Below are positions 27,908 through 36,366 of a stretch of DNA of 64,000 nucleotides, in pieces. The translations under genes were made by a program, and so were the position numbers. Numbering within the stretch: the first letter of the stretch is position 1; every line of letters begins with the position of its first letter. The DNA is from Bradyrhizobium sp. AUGA SZCCT0158 (GTDB lineage Bacteria > Pseudomonadota > Alphaproteobacteria > Rhizobiales > Xanthobacteraceae). The notes beneath the pieces are model-generated. The model had not been told where the DNA came from, did no database searches, and saw only the letters and a list, made by a program, of their open reading frames with translations. The stretch lies in NCBI RefSeq assembly GCF_018130065.1, contig NZ_JAFCME010000010.1, positions 1 through 64,000 of the forward strand, in the 5' to 3' direction.

Positions 27908-28126
27908 ATAGTATGGACAAGAAATAACCCCTTTGCGGGCGCAACTCTAGGGCGCAATTCGCAACTTCCTGTATACAAGTTCGGACGTCCAAAACCCCTT
28001 TTTGGCCCCTGCTCCTCATCTGTCGATTTGACAGGGGCCGCCTCACCACCCATGTTCGGGTCGAAACGGCGGCCGCGAGTCTCGCGGAACCGGCCTTAAT
28101 CTTTTCCCGTAAGCTATTGGAATGAC

Positions 28127-30886
28127 ATGAATATCGTCATTGTGGAGTCGCCGGCGAAAGCCAAGACGATCAACAAATATTTGGGCGCCTCCTATGAGGT
28201 TCTGGCCTCGTTCGGCCATGTCCGCGACCTCCCCGCCAAGAACGGATCGGTCGATCCGGACGCCAATTTCCAGATGATCTGGGAGGTCGACCCCAAGGCG
28301 GCAGGCCGGCTCAACGATATCGCCAAGGCCCTGAAGGGCGCCGACCGACTGATTCTCGCAACCGACCCTGATCGCGAGGGCGAAGCGATCTCCTGGCACG
28401 TGCTCGAAGTGCTCAAGGAAAAGCGCGCGCTGAAGGACCACAAGATCGAGCGCGTGGTGTTCAACGCCATCACCAAGCAGGCGGTGACCGATGCGATGAA
28501 GTCGCCGCGCCAGATCGATGGCGCGCTGGTCGACGCCTATATGGCGCGCCGCGCGCTGGACTATCTGGTCGGCTTCACGCTGTCGCCGGTGCTGTGGCGC
28601 AAACTGCCGGGCGCCCGCTCGGCCGGCCGCGTTCAATCGGTCGCGTTGCGGCTGGTTTGCGACCGCGAGCTCGAAATCGAGAAATTCGTGCCGCGCGAAT
28701 ACTGGTCGCTGGTGGCCACATTGACGACGCCGCGCGGCGACACGTTCGAAGCGCGGCTGGTCGGCGCCGACGGCAAGAAGATCCAGCGCCTCGACATCGG
28801 CACCGGCGCCGAAGCCGAAGACCTCAAAAAGGCGATCGAGGCCGCCAACTTCACGGTCTCGACCGTCGAAGCCAAGCCCGCGCGCCGCAATCCGCAGGCC
28901 CCCTTCACCACCTCGACGCTGCAGCAGGAAGCCAGCCGCAAGCTCGGCTTTGCGCCGGCGCATACGATGCGGATCGCACAGCGGCTGTATGAAGGCATCG
29001 ATATCGGCGGCGAGACCACCGGTCTCATCACCTATATGCGTACCGACGGCGTGCAGATCGATGGCTCGGCCATCACCCAGGCCCGCAAGGTGATCGGCGA
29101 GGATTACGGCAACGCCTATGTGCCGGAGGCGCCGCGCCAGTACCAGAGCAAGGCCAAGAACGCCCAGGAAGCGCATGAAGCGATTCGCCCGACCGATATG
29201 TCGCGCCGTCCGGCCGAAATGCGCCGGCGTCTCGATACCGATCAGGCCAAGCTCTATGAGCTGATCTGGATCCGCACCATCGCAAGCCAGATGGAATCCG
29301 CAGAACTGGAACGCACTACCGTCGATATCGCCGCCAAAGCCGGCTCACGCGTGCTGGACCTGCGCGCCTCAGGCCAGGTGGTGAAGTTCGACGGCTTCCT
29401 CGCGCTCTATCAGGAAGGCCGCGACGACGAGGAAGACGAGGATTCCCGTCGCCTCCCCGCGATGAGCGAGGGCGAAGCGCTAAAGCGGCAGGATCTCGCC
29501 GTCACCCAGCATTTCACCGAACCACCGCCGCGCTTCTCGGAAGCCTCGCTGGTCAAGCGGATGGAAGAGCTCGGCATCGGCCGCCCCTCGACCTATGCCT
29601 CGATTCTGCAGGTGCTGAAAGACCGCGGCTACGTCAAGCTCGAGAAGAAGCGATTGCATGGCGAGGACAAGGGCCGCGTCGTGGTCGCGTTCCTGGAAAA
29701 CTTCTTCGCGCGCTATGTGGAGTATGATTTTACCGCCAATCTGGAAGAGCAGCTCGATCGCATCTCCAACAACGAGATTTCCTGGCAGCAGGTGCTGAAG
29801 GAGTTCTGGACCGGGTTCGCCGGCGCGGTCAGCGACATCAAGGATATTCGCGTCTCCGAAGTGCTGGATGCGCTCGACGACATGCTGGGACCGCACATCT
29901 ATCCGCCCCGCGCGGATGGCGGCGATGTCCGGCAGTGCCCGACCTGCGGCACCGGCAGACTCAACCTGAAGGCCGGAAAGTTCGGCGCCTTTGTCGGTTG
30001 CTCGAACTACCCGGAATGCCGTCATACCCGTCCGCTTGCTGCCGACTCCGAGGCCACCGCCGACCGCGTCCTCGGCAAGGATCCCGAGACCGATCTCGAC
30101 GTCGCGGTGAAGGCCGGCCGCTTCGGTCCCTATATCCAGCTCGGCGAGCAGAAGGATTATGCCGAAGGCGAAAAGCCCAAGCGCGCCGGTATTCCGAAAG
30201 GCTCCTCGCCCGGCGATATGGAGCTCGAGCTTGCGCTAAAACTGCTGTCGTTGCCGCGCGAGATCGGCAAGCATCCCGAGACTGGCGAGCCGATCACCGC
30301 CGGCATCGGTCGCTTCGGCCCATTCGTGCGCCACGAAAAGACCTATGCGAGCCTGGAAGCCGGCGACGAGGTGTTTGACATCGGCCTCAATCGCGCGGTG
30401 ACGCTGATCGCCGAAAAGATCTTGAAGGGCCCGAGCGGCCGCCGCTTCGGCGCCGATCCCGGCAAGCCGATCGGTGAGCACCCGAGCCTCGGCGGCGTTG
30501 CCGTCAAGAACGGCCGCTACGGCGCTTACGTGACCGCCGGCGGCGTCAACGCCACCATCCCGAGCGACAAGACGCCGGATACGATTACGCTCGCCGAAGC
30601 CATTGCACTGATCGACGAACGCGCCGCCAAGGGCGGCGGCAAGCCGAAGCGTGGCGCGAAGAAAGCCGCACCGAAGAAGGCCGCCAAGGCCAAAGCGCCC
30701 GTTGATCCAGACGCGCCGAAGCCGGCCAAGAAGGCGGCGGTGAAGAAGGCTGCGGCTAAGCCGAAATCGGAAGCGGTGAGCAAGGCGCGCGCACCGGTCG
30801 CGTCCGCGGCAAAGACCTCAGCAGCAAAGCCTGCAGCAGCACCCAAAACGCCTGCGAAGAAAAGCGCGGGCAAGGCCCGGGGATAA
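28127..30886 (+). CDS. topA: DNA topoisomerase I
   Basis: 919 residues. Relaxes negative supercoils by a transient 5'-phosphotyrosine. TOPRIM domain at the N terminus (MNIVIVESPAKAKTINKYLG, DPDREGEAISWH), active-site Tyr303 in GLITYMRTDG, and C-terminal zinc-ribbon CPTCGTG...GCSNYPEC. Several topoisomerase C-terminal repeats (KNGRYGAYVTAGG type) follow, then a lysine/alanine-rich tail of about 75 residues (KKAAPKKAAKAK) resembling histone H1, common in high-GC bacteria. Full length. The rnr GTG starts directly after its stop. Confidence 0.97.
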   Translation: MNIVIVESPAKAKTINKYLGASYEVLASFGHVRDLPAKNGSVDPDANFQMIWEVDPKAAGRLNDIAKALKGADRLILATDPDREGEAISWHVLEVLKEKRALKDHKIERVVFNAITKQAVTDAMKSPRQIDGALVDAYMARRALDYLVGFTLSPVLWRKLPGARSAGRVQSVALRLVCDRELEIEKFVPREYWSLVATLTTPRGDTFEARLVGADGKKIQRLDIGTGAEAEDLKKAIEAANFTVSTVEAKPARRNPQAPFTTSTLQQEASRKLGFAPAHTMRIAQRLYEGIDIGGETTGLITYMRTDGVQIDGSAITQARKVIGEDYGNAYVPEAPRQYQSKAKNAQEAHEAIRPTDMSRRPAEMRRRLDTDQAKLYELIWIRTIASQMESAELERTTVDIAAKAGSRVLDLRASGQVVKFDGFLALYQEGRDDEEDEDSRRLPAMSEGEALKRQDLAVTQHFTEPPPRFSEASLVKRMEELGIGRPSTYASILQVLKDRGYVKLEKKRLHGEDKGRVVVAFLENFFARYVEYDFTANLEEQLDRISNNEISWQQVLKEFWTGFAGAVSDIKDIRVSEVLDALDDMLGPHIYPPRADGGDVRQCPTCGTGRLNLKAGKFGAFVGCSNYPECRHTRPLAADSEATADRVLGKDPETDLDVAVKAGRFGPYIQLGEQKDYAEGEKPKRAGIPKGSSPGDMELELALKLLSLPREIGKHPETGEPITAGIGRFGPFVRHEKTYASLEAGDEVFDIGLNRAVTLIAEKILKGPSGRRFGADPGKPIGEHPSLGGVAVKNGRYGAYVTAGGVNATIPSDKTPDTITLAEAIALIDERAAKGGGKPKRGAKKAAPKKAAKAKAPVDPDAPKPAKKAAVKKAAAKPKSEAVSKARAPVASAAKTSAAKPAAAPKTPAKKSAGKARG

Positions 30887-33223
30887 GTGAAGAGAAAACA
30901 CGACAATGGCTTTCCGGCCCGGGACGCCATCGTTGCCTTCATCCGTGCCAATCCAGGCAAGATCGGCACCCGCGAGATCGCCCGCGAGTTCGGCCTGAAG
31001 AACGCCGATCGTGTCGAACTGAAGCGAATCCTGCGCGAACTCGCCGACGAGGGCACCATCGCCAAGCGCGGCCGCAAGGTTCTCGAACCCGCCGCGCTGC
31101 CGCCGACCGTGATGGCCGACATCACCGGCCGCGACACCGACGGCGAGCTGCTCGCCACCCCCACCGAATGGGATGAAGAGGAATTCGGCGCGGCACCGAA
31201 GATCCGCATCCATGTTCCGCGTCGTCCGCAACCGGGCACTGCCGCCGGTGTCGGCGACCGCGCGCTGCTGCGCGTCGAGAAGACCGACGACACCGCTGGC
31301 ACGCCCTATCGCGGGCGCGTCATCAAGGTCATCGACCACGCCCGCACCCGCCTGCTCGGTATTTTTCGGAAGCTGCCCAATGGCGGCGGAAGGATGATCC
31401 CGGTCGACAAGAAGCAGGCCGGGCGCGAACTGAACATCGCCAGCACCGACACCGGCGGCGCCGAGGATGGCGACCTGATCAGCGTCGATCTGGTGCGCAC
31501 GCGCGGCTACGGGCTGGCGTCCGGCAAGGTAAAGGAGCGGCTCGGCTCGCTCGCGACCGAAAAAGCGGTCAGCCTGATCGCAATCCACGCCCACGACATT
31601 CCGCAGGCCTTCACCCCATCAGCATTGCGCGAAGCCGAGGACGCAAAGCCGGCGACCCTCAAGGGTCGCGAGGACTGGCGCGAGTTGCCGCTCGTGACCA
31701 TCGATCCCCCTGATGCCAAGGACCATGACGACGCGGTTCATGCCGCCCCCGACGACGATCCGAACAACAAGGGCGGCTACATCGTCCATGTCGCGATCGC
31801 CGATGTCGCGTTCTATGTGCGCCCGGCTTCGGCGCTCGATCGCGACGCGCTGACGCGCGGCAACTCGGTGTATTTCCCGGACCGCGTCGTGCCGATGTTG
31901 CCCGAGCGTATCTCCAACGATCTGTGCTCGCTGGTGCCGGGCGAGCCGCGCGGCGCGCTCGCGGTGCGGATGGTGATCGGCGCCGACGGACGCAAGCGCT
32001 CGCACAGCTTTCATCGGGTGCTGATGCGCTCGGCCGCCAAGTTGAACTATGCGCAGGCGCAGGCCGCAATCGACGGCCGGCCCGACGACACCACCGGTCC
32101 CCTGCTCGAGCCGATCCTCAAACCGCTCTATACGGCCTATGCACTGGTAAAGCTGGCGCGCGACGAGCGTGATCCGCTGGATCTCGATCTGCCCGAACGA
32201 AAAATCCTGCTGAAGCCCGACGGCACCGTCGATCGCGTCATCGTGCCGGAGCGGCTGGATGCGCACCGGCTGATCGAGGAGTTCATGATCCTCGCCAACG
32301 TCGCCGCCGCCGAGATGCTGGAGAAGAAGGCGCTGCCGCTGATCTACCGCGTGCACGACGAGCCGAGCCAGGAGAAGGTTCATAACCTGCAGGAATTCTT
32401 AAAAACACTCGATCTGCCGTTTGCGAAAGCCGGTGCGTTGCGCCCCGCCCTGTTCAATCGCGTGCTCGGCCAGGTCCGCGGCGAGGATTATGAGCCGCTG
32501 GTCAACGAAGTGGTGCTGCGCTCGCAGGCGCAGGCGGAATATTCCGCGGAGAATTACGGCCATTTCGGCCTGAACTTGCGGCGCTATGCGCATTTCACCT
32601 CGCCGATCAGGCGATACGCCGATTTGATCGTGCATCGCGCTCTGATCCGCGCGCTCGGCCTCGGCGAAGGCGCGTTGCCGGACACCGAAACGCTGGAAAC
32701 GCTGAGCGAAGTCGCCGCACAGATATCCGTCACCGAACGTCGCGCCATGAAGGCCGAACGCGAGACCGCCGACCGGCTGATTGCGCATTTCCTCGCCGAC
32801 CGCATCGGTGCGACGTTCCAGGGCCGCATTTCCGGCGTCACCCGCGCCGGACTGTTCGTGAAGTTGTCTGATACCGGCGCCGACGGGCTGATCCCGATCC
32901 GCACGCTGGGAACAGAATATTTCAACTATGACGAGACCCGGCACGCGCTCGTCGGCTCACGCAGCGGTGCCATGCACCGGCTGGGGGACGTTGTCGACGT
33001 ACGTCTGGTAGAAGCAGCGCCAGTAGCTGGCGCGCTGCGGTTCGAGTTACTATCTGAAGGCAAGGTCATTCCGCGCGGCAGAAAACAGGGCGGCCGCCGC
33101 GAAGGTTCGAAAGCCCCGGTCACGCCATCGAAGACGCGTCCGGGCCGTAGCCCGCATCCGAAGGAACGCAAGGGCAAAGCCAAGCCCGGCAAATCGAAGA
33201 GAGGCAAGTCATGGAAACGGTGA
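30887..33223 (+). CDS. rnr: Ribonuclease R
   Basis: 778 residues starting at GTG immediately after the topA stop, with GGGGA inside the end of topA. Processive 3'-5' exonuclease that degrades structured RNA. N-terminal winged helix (IGTREIAREFGL), cold-shock domains, RNB catalytic domain with DPPDAKDHDDAV carrying the catalytic aspartates, LRRYAHFTSPIRRYADL, and S1 domain (FQGRISGVTRAGLFVKL) followed by a Lys/Arg/Gly-rich tail. Overlaps the next gene by 13 bases. Confidence 0.96.
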   Translation: MKRKHDNGFPARDAIVAFIRANPGKIGTREIAREFGLKNADRVELKRILRELADEGTIAKRGRKVLEPAALPPTVMADITGRDTDGELLATPTEWDEEEFGAAPKIRIHVPRRPQPGTAAGVGDRALLRVEKTDDTAGTPYRGRVIKVIDHARTRLLGIFRKLPNGGGRMIPVDKKQAGRELNIASTDTGGAEDGDLISVDLVRTRGYGLASGKVKERLGSLATEKAVSLIAIHAHDIPQAFTPSALREAEDAKPATLKGREDWRELPLVTIDPPDAKDHDDAVHAAPDDDPNNKGGYIVHVAIADVAFYVRPASALDRDALTRGNSVYFPDRVVPMLPERISNDLCSLVPGEPRGALAVRMVIGADGRKRSHSFHRVLMRSAAKLNYAQAQAAIDGRPDDTTGPLLEPILKPLYTAYALVKLARDERDPLDLDLPERKILLKPDGTVDRVIVPERLDAHRLIEEFMILANVAAAEMLEKKALPLIYRVHDEPSQEKVHNLQEFLKTLDLPFAKAGALRPALFNRVLGQVRGEDYEPLVNEVVLRSQAQAEYSAENYGHFGLNLRRYAHFTSPIRRYADLIVHRALIRALGLGEGALPDTETLETLSEVAAQISVTERRAMKAERETADRLIAHFLADRIGATFQGRISGVTRAGLFVKLSDTGADGLIPIRTLGTEYFNYDETRHALVGSRSGAMHRLGDVVDVRLVEAAPVAGALRFELLSEGKVIPRGRKQGGRREGSKAPVTPSKTRPGRSPHPKERKGKAKPGKSKRGKSWKR

Positions 33224-33651
33224 GCCCCGCGACGACAGTCTGGACCAGGGAATCCGTGAAGGGCGAAAAGCGTGATCTCTGGAGCGCGATGAAGCGTGGC
33301 TTCATGTGCCGCTGCCCGCGTTGCGGCGAAGGCAAGCTGTTTCGGGCGTTCCTGAAAGTCGACGACCACTGCAAGACCTGCGGGCTCGATTACACGCCGC
33401 ACCGCGCTGATGATTTGCCGGCCTATCTCGTCATCGTCATCGTCGGCCACATCGTGGTACCGGTCGTGCTGTGGGTGGAAACCAATTATTCGCCGGCGAT
33501 CTGGCTGCAGATGGCGATCTACCTGCCCTTCACCTTCCTCTCGTCGCTGTTGTTGCTGCAACCGGTCAAGGGCGCCGTGGTCGGTTTCCAATGGGCGCTG
33601 CGCATGCATGGCTTTGACGAAAATGCCCCTAGCGACATCCCTCCGGTCTAG
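33211..33651 (+). CDS. DUF983 family membrane protein
   Basis: 146 residues with GAGAGG before ATG 33211, which lies inside the end of rnr. A zinc-ribbon-like segment CRCPRCGEGKLF...CKTCGLDYTPHRADD is followed by two transmembrane helices (YLVIVIVGHIVVPVVLW, MAIYLPFTFLSSLLLLQP). DUF983 has no assigned function. Member of the topA-rnr-DUF983-NUDIX run seen in many alphaproteobacteria. Confidence 0.92.
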   Translation: METVSPATTVWTRESVKGEKRDLWSAMKRGFMCRCPRCGEGKLFRAFLKVDDHCKTCGLDYTPHRADDLPAYLVIVIVGHIVVPVVLWVETNYSPAIWLQMAIYLPFTFLSSLLLLQPVKGAVVGFQWALRMHGFDENAPSDIPPV

Positions 33652-33688
33652 CTAAACCAAGAACAACAAGAGACTGAACGGGGATGGA

Positions 33689-34426
33689 ATGACCGAAGCA
33701 GCGCCTGCAATCGTCGAAGGAAAAGAAGCCGATCACCATCCCTACTTCCGACCGAAGGACGCCGCGACGCTGATCCTGATCGACCGGAGCGGCGACAAAC
33801 CGAAGGTCTTGGTCGGCAAACGCCACGACAATGTGGTGTTCATGCCGGGCAAATATGTTTTCCCAGGCGGCCGCGTCGACAAGGCTGACAACCGCGTCCC
33901 CGTCGCCGCCCCCATCACCAATGAACTCGAAGCCAATCTGCTCAAGGGCAGCCCCAAGATCGCGCCATCGCGTGCGCGTGCACTGGCGGTAGCAGCGATC
34001 CGCGAAGCCTGCGAGGAGACCGGTCTCTGCCTCGGCCGCAAGGTCGAAAAACCCGTAAAACTCGAAGGCGCCTGGCAGCCGTTCTCGGATGCCGGCCTGC
34101 TGCCCGATCCGTCCAGCCTGTTCCTGATCGCACGCGCGATCACCCCGCCCGGCCGCGTCCGCCGTTTCGACACCCGCTTCTTCACCGCCGACGCTTCCGC
34201 CATCGCGCACAAGGTTGAGGGCGCGATCCATGCCGACGCCGAACTGGTGGAACTGGTCTGGGTCGAGATCGGTTCAAAACCGCTCGCCGATGCGCATGCC
34301 ATGACCAAGAACGTGCTCGCCGAACTCGACCGCCGCCTCGCCACCGGCCCGCTGCGCCACGACGCCCCGGTGCCGTTCTTCCATTTCTACGGCGGCAAGA
34401 TGCAGAAGGACGTGCTCGGGGCGTAG
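33689..34426 (+). CDS. NUDIX hydrolase
   Basis: 245 residues. The NUDIX box is split: GKYVFPGGRVDKAD begins it and AAIREACEETGLCLG supplies the REACEETG core, with about 40 residues inserted between, as in the NUDT19/acyl-CoA diphosphatase type. Likely hydrolyses a nucleoside diphosphate derivative or CoA ester; substrate unknown. Co-directional 37 bases after DUF983. Confidence 0.9.
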   Translation: MTEAAPAIVEGKEADHHPYFRPKDAATLILIDRSGDKPKVLVGKRHDNVVFMPGKYVFPGGRVDKADNRVPVAAPITNELEANLLKGSPKIAPSRARALAVAAIREACEETGLCLGRKVEKPVKLEGAWQPFSDAGLLPDPSSLFLIARAITPPGRVRRFDTRFFTADASAIAHKVEGAIHADAELVELVWVEIGSKPLADAHAMTKNVLAELDRRLATGPLRHDAPVPFFHFYGGKMQKDVLGA

Positions 34427-34442
34427 CCCGACCTCTCTCCCA

Positions 34443-34554
34443 GTGATTGCGAGCGGAGCGAAGCAATCCATCTGTCCCCGTGCGGTGATGTGGTTGCTTC
34501 GCGGAGCCTGTCATCGGGCGCGCATTCGCGCGACCCGATGGCTCGCAATGACGG
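34443..34554. repeat. ATTGCGAG-type palindromic element with nested hairpin
   Basis: Starts GTGATTGCGAGCGGAGCGAA and ends GCTCGCAATGACGG, an inverted pair. An internal hairpin has arms CATCGGGCGCGC and GCGCGACCCGATG. Shares its ends with the element at 47711-47782 (GCGAGCGAAGCGAAGCAATC). Lies between the NUDIX and LLM genes. Confidence 0.75.
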
Positions 34555-34682
34555 TATTGATGGCGTCGAATCGTTCTCCTCCAGTCCCTTAAATTGCAAA
34601 ATTCTTCCCGCCCCGCCCGATGGCGCAACCACCCGCCATGCCTATCTCTTTCCCCAACACCAACGAACACGGAAACGGGGCG

Positions 34683-36008
34683 ATGGCACAGCGGCAACTC
34701 AAGCTCGGCGCGTTCATGCGGCCGGTCTCTATCCACACCGGCGCGTGGCGCTATCCCGGCGCATGGCCCGATGCCAACTTCAATTTCCCGCGTATCAAGC
34801 AACTGATCCAGAAGCTCGAAGCCGGCAAATTCGACGCCTTCTTCATGGCCGATCATCTGGCCGTGCTGAACATGCCGGTCAATGCGCTCAAGCGCAGCCA
34901 CACCGTGACCTCGTTCGAACCGTTCACGCTGTTGTCGGCGCTGGCCGGCGCCACCGAACATATCGGCCTGATCGCGACGGGTTCGACCACGTTCGACGAG
35001 CCCTATCACGTCGCGCGCCGCTTCGCCTCGCTCGATCACATCAGCAATGGGCGCGCGGGGTGGAATATCGTCACCACGTCCAATCCGGACGCCGCGCTGA
35101 ATTTCGGGCTCGACGACCATATGGAGCATGCCGAGCGCTACAAGCGGGCGCGCGAATTCTATGACGTGGTCACGGGTCTGTGGGATTCCTTTGCCGACGA
35201 TGCCTTCGTGCGCGACGTCGAATCCGGGCTCTATTTCGATCCAGCAAAAATGCACGTGCTCAATCACAAGGGAAAATATCTGAGCGTGCGCGGCCCTCTC
35301 AACATCGCCCGCCCTGTGCAGGGCTGGCCGCTGATCGTGCAGGCCGGTGCCTCCGACGACGGGCGGCAGTTGGCGGCGGAGACCGCCGAAGCCGTGTTCA
35401 CCGGCGGCGGCCCTCTCGCCGATGCCCAAAAACTCTACGCCGACATCAAGGGCCGGATGGAAAAAATCGGCCGCAACCCCGAGCATCTCGTTATTCTGCC
35501 CGGCGCCTTCGTCGTGGTCGGCGACAGCGTCGATGAGGCAAAGGAGAAGCGCGCAAAGCTCGACAGCATGGTGCATTACGACAGCGCGATCGCCTCGCTG
35601 TCCGTCCAGCTCGGCACCGACGCCTCCGGTTTCGATCCCGACGGACAATTGCCTGACATCCCCGAGACCAATGCCAGCAAGAGTGGCCGCCAGCGACTGG
35701 TCGATGTCGCCGCGCGCGACAAGCTCACCGTGCGCCAGCTTGCCCAGCGCGTCGGCGGCTATGGCGGGCTCGCCTTCGTCGGCACGCCCGTGACCATTGC
35801 CGACCAGATGGAGGAGTGGCTGGTGAGCAGCGGCAGCGACGGGTTCAACATCATGTTCCCGTTCCTGCCCGCCGGCCTCGACGATTTCGTCGACAAGGTG
35901 GTGCCGGAACTGCAGAAACGCGGGATTTTCCGCAAGGAGTATGAAGGCCGGACCCTGCGGGAGAATTTGGGGCTGCCGAGGCCGAAAAACCGGTTCTTTG
36001 AGGGTTAA
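34683..36008 (+). CDS. LLM-class flavin-dependent monooxygenase (NtaA/SnaA/DszA type)
   Basis: 441 residues from ATG 34683; the frame opens at 34620 but the family begins around QLKLGAFMRP. TIM barrel with LKLGAFMRPV, KFDAFFMADHLA, FEPFTLLSALAGATEHIGL, GSTTFDEPYHVARRFASLDHIS, GRAGWNIVTT and the C-terminal QRVGGYGG...VSSGSDGFNIMFP. These two-component FMN monooxygenases use reduced flavin from a partner reductase to oxidise nitrilotriacetate, sulfides or dibenzothiophene sulfone; no reductase gene is adjacent. Substrate not assignable. Confidence 0.9.
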   Translation: MAQRQLKLGAFMRPVSIHTGAWRYPGAWPDANFNFPRIKQLIQKLEAGKFDAFFMADHLAVLNMPVNALKRSHTVTSFEPFTLLSALAGATEHIGLIATGSTTFDEPYHVARRFASLDHISNGRAGWNIVTTSNPDAALNFGLDDHMEHAERYKRAREFYDVVTGLWDSFADDAFVRDVESGLYFDPAKMHVLNHKGKYLSVRGPLNIARPVQGWPLIVQAGASDDGRQLAAETAEAVFTGGGPLADAQKLYADIKGRMEKIGRNPEHLVILPGAFVVVGDSVDEAKEKRAKLDSMVHYDSAIASLSVQLGTDASGFDPDGQLPDIPETNASKSGRQRLVDVAARDKLTVRQLAQRVGGYGGLAFVGTPVTIADQMEEWLVSSGSDGFNIMFPFLPAGLDDFVDKVVPELQKRGIFRKEYEGRTLRENLGLPRPKNRFFEG

Positions 36009-36024
36009 TTACCCGGTTTCATGC

Positions 36025-36045
36025 AGGTTTCCAGCCTGGAAACCT
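36025..36045. promoter_or_regulatory. 21-bp perfect palindrome abutting the rpmG promoter
   Basis: Arms AGGTTTCCAG and CTGGAAACCT around one central C. Its last base is the first of the rpmG -35 hexamer, so a protein bound here would block or contact polymerase. It could alternatively be the end structure of the upstream gene message; there is no clean T-run. Confidence 0.55.
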
Positions 36046-36072
36046 TGACTTTGGGCGATCAGAAGCTAGGTT
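36045..36072 (+). promoter_or_regulatory. Promoter candidate for rpmG
   Basis: TTGACT (36045-36050), 16-base spacer, TAGGTT (36067-36072). Predicts transcription from near 36079, with a leader of about 55 bases. Confidence 0.45.
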
Positions 36073-36133
36073 GCCCGGCAAATGCGGGCCGATTTGGCCG
36101 GCACCGAATTCCACACATCAAGGGTTCTGAACA

Positions 36134-36301
36134 ATGGCCAAAGCGGTCACCATCAAGGTCAAGCTCGTTTCCACGGCGGACACCGGCTTCTATTACGTCG
36201 CCAAGAAGAACTCGCGCACCATGACCGACAAGCTGGTCAAGAAGAAGTACGACCCGGTCGCGCGCAAGCACGTCGAGTTCAAGGAATCGAAGATCAAGTA
36301 A
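36134..36301 (+). CDS. rpmG: 50S ribosomal protein bL33
   Basis: 55 residues from ATG 36134 to TAA, found by reading the DNA. Sequence [18 protein letters not shown] then [16 protein letters not shown] and [15 protein letters not shown] is an unmistakable bL33. This is the cysteine-free (zinc-independent) form. It carries its own promoter candidate and intrinsic terminator, so it is monocistronic. Confidence 0.95.
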   Translation: MAKAVTIKVKLVSTADTGFYYVAKKNSRTMTDKLVKKKYDPVARKHVEFKESKIK

Positions 36302-36326
36302 GCGTTCAGCGCTGCTTTCTGACTCG

Positions 36327-36351
36327 AACGGGGCCTCGCGGCCCCGTTTTT
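36327..36351 (+). terminator. Intrinsic terminator after rpmG
   Basis: Stem ACGGGGCC / GGCCCCGT with loop TCGC followed by a T-run (TTTTT). Lies between rpmG and the convergent MFS gene. Confidence 0.85.
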
Positions 36352-36366
36352 GATTCTGTGCGTGCT

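Noticed and set aside
27967..27983. TGTATACA palindrome in the topA upstream region as an operator
   Set aside because: Only eight bases long and no neighbouring regulator, so chance cannot be excluded.
28043..29176. 377-codon minus-strand ORF over topA
   Set aside because: Shadow of the topA coding frame with His/Gly/Arg-rich non-domain sequence.
34182..35648. 488-codon minus-strand ORF over the LLM monooxygenase gene
   Set aside because: Runs antisense through the NUDIX gene end, a repeat element and the LLM gene; cannot be a single real gene.
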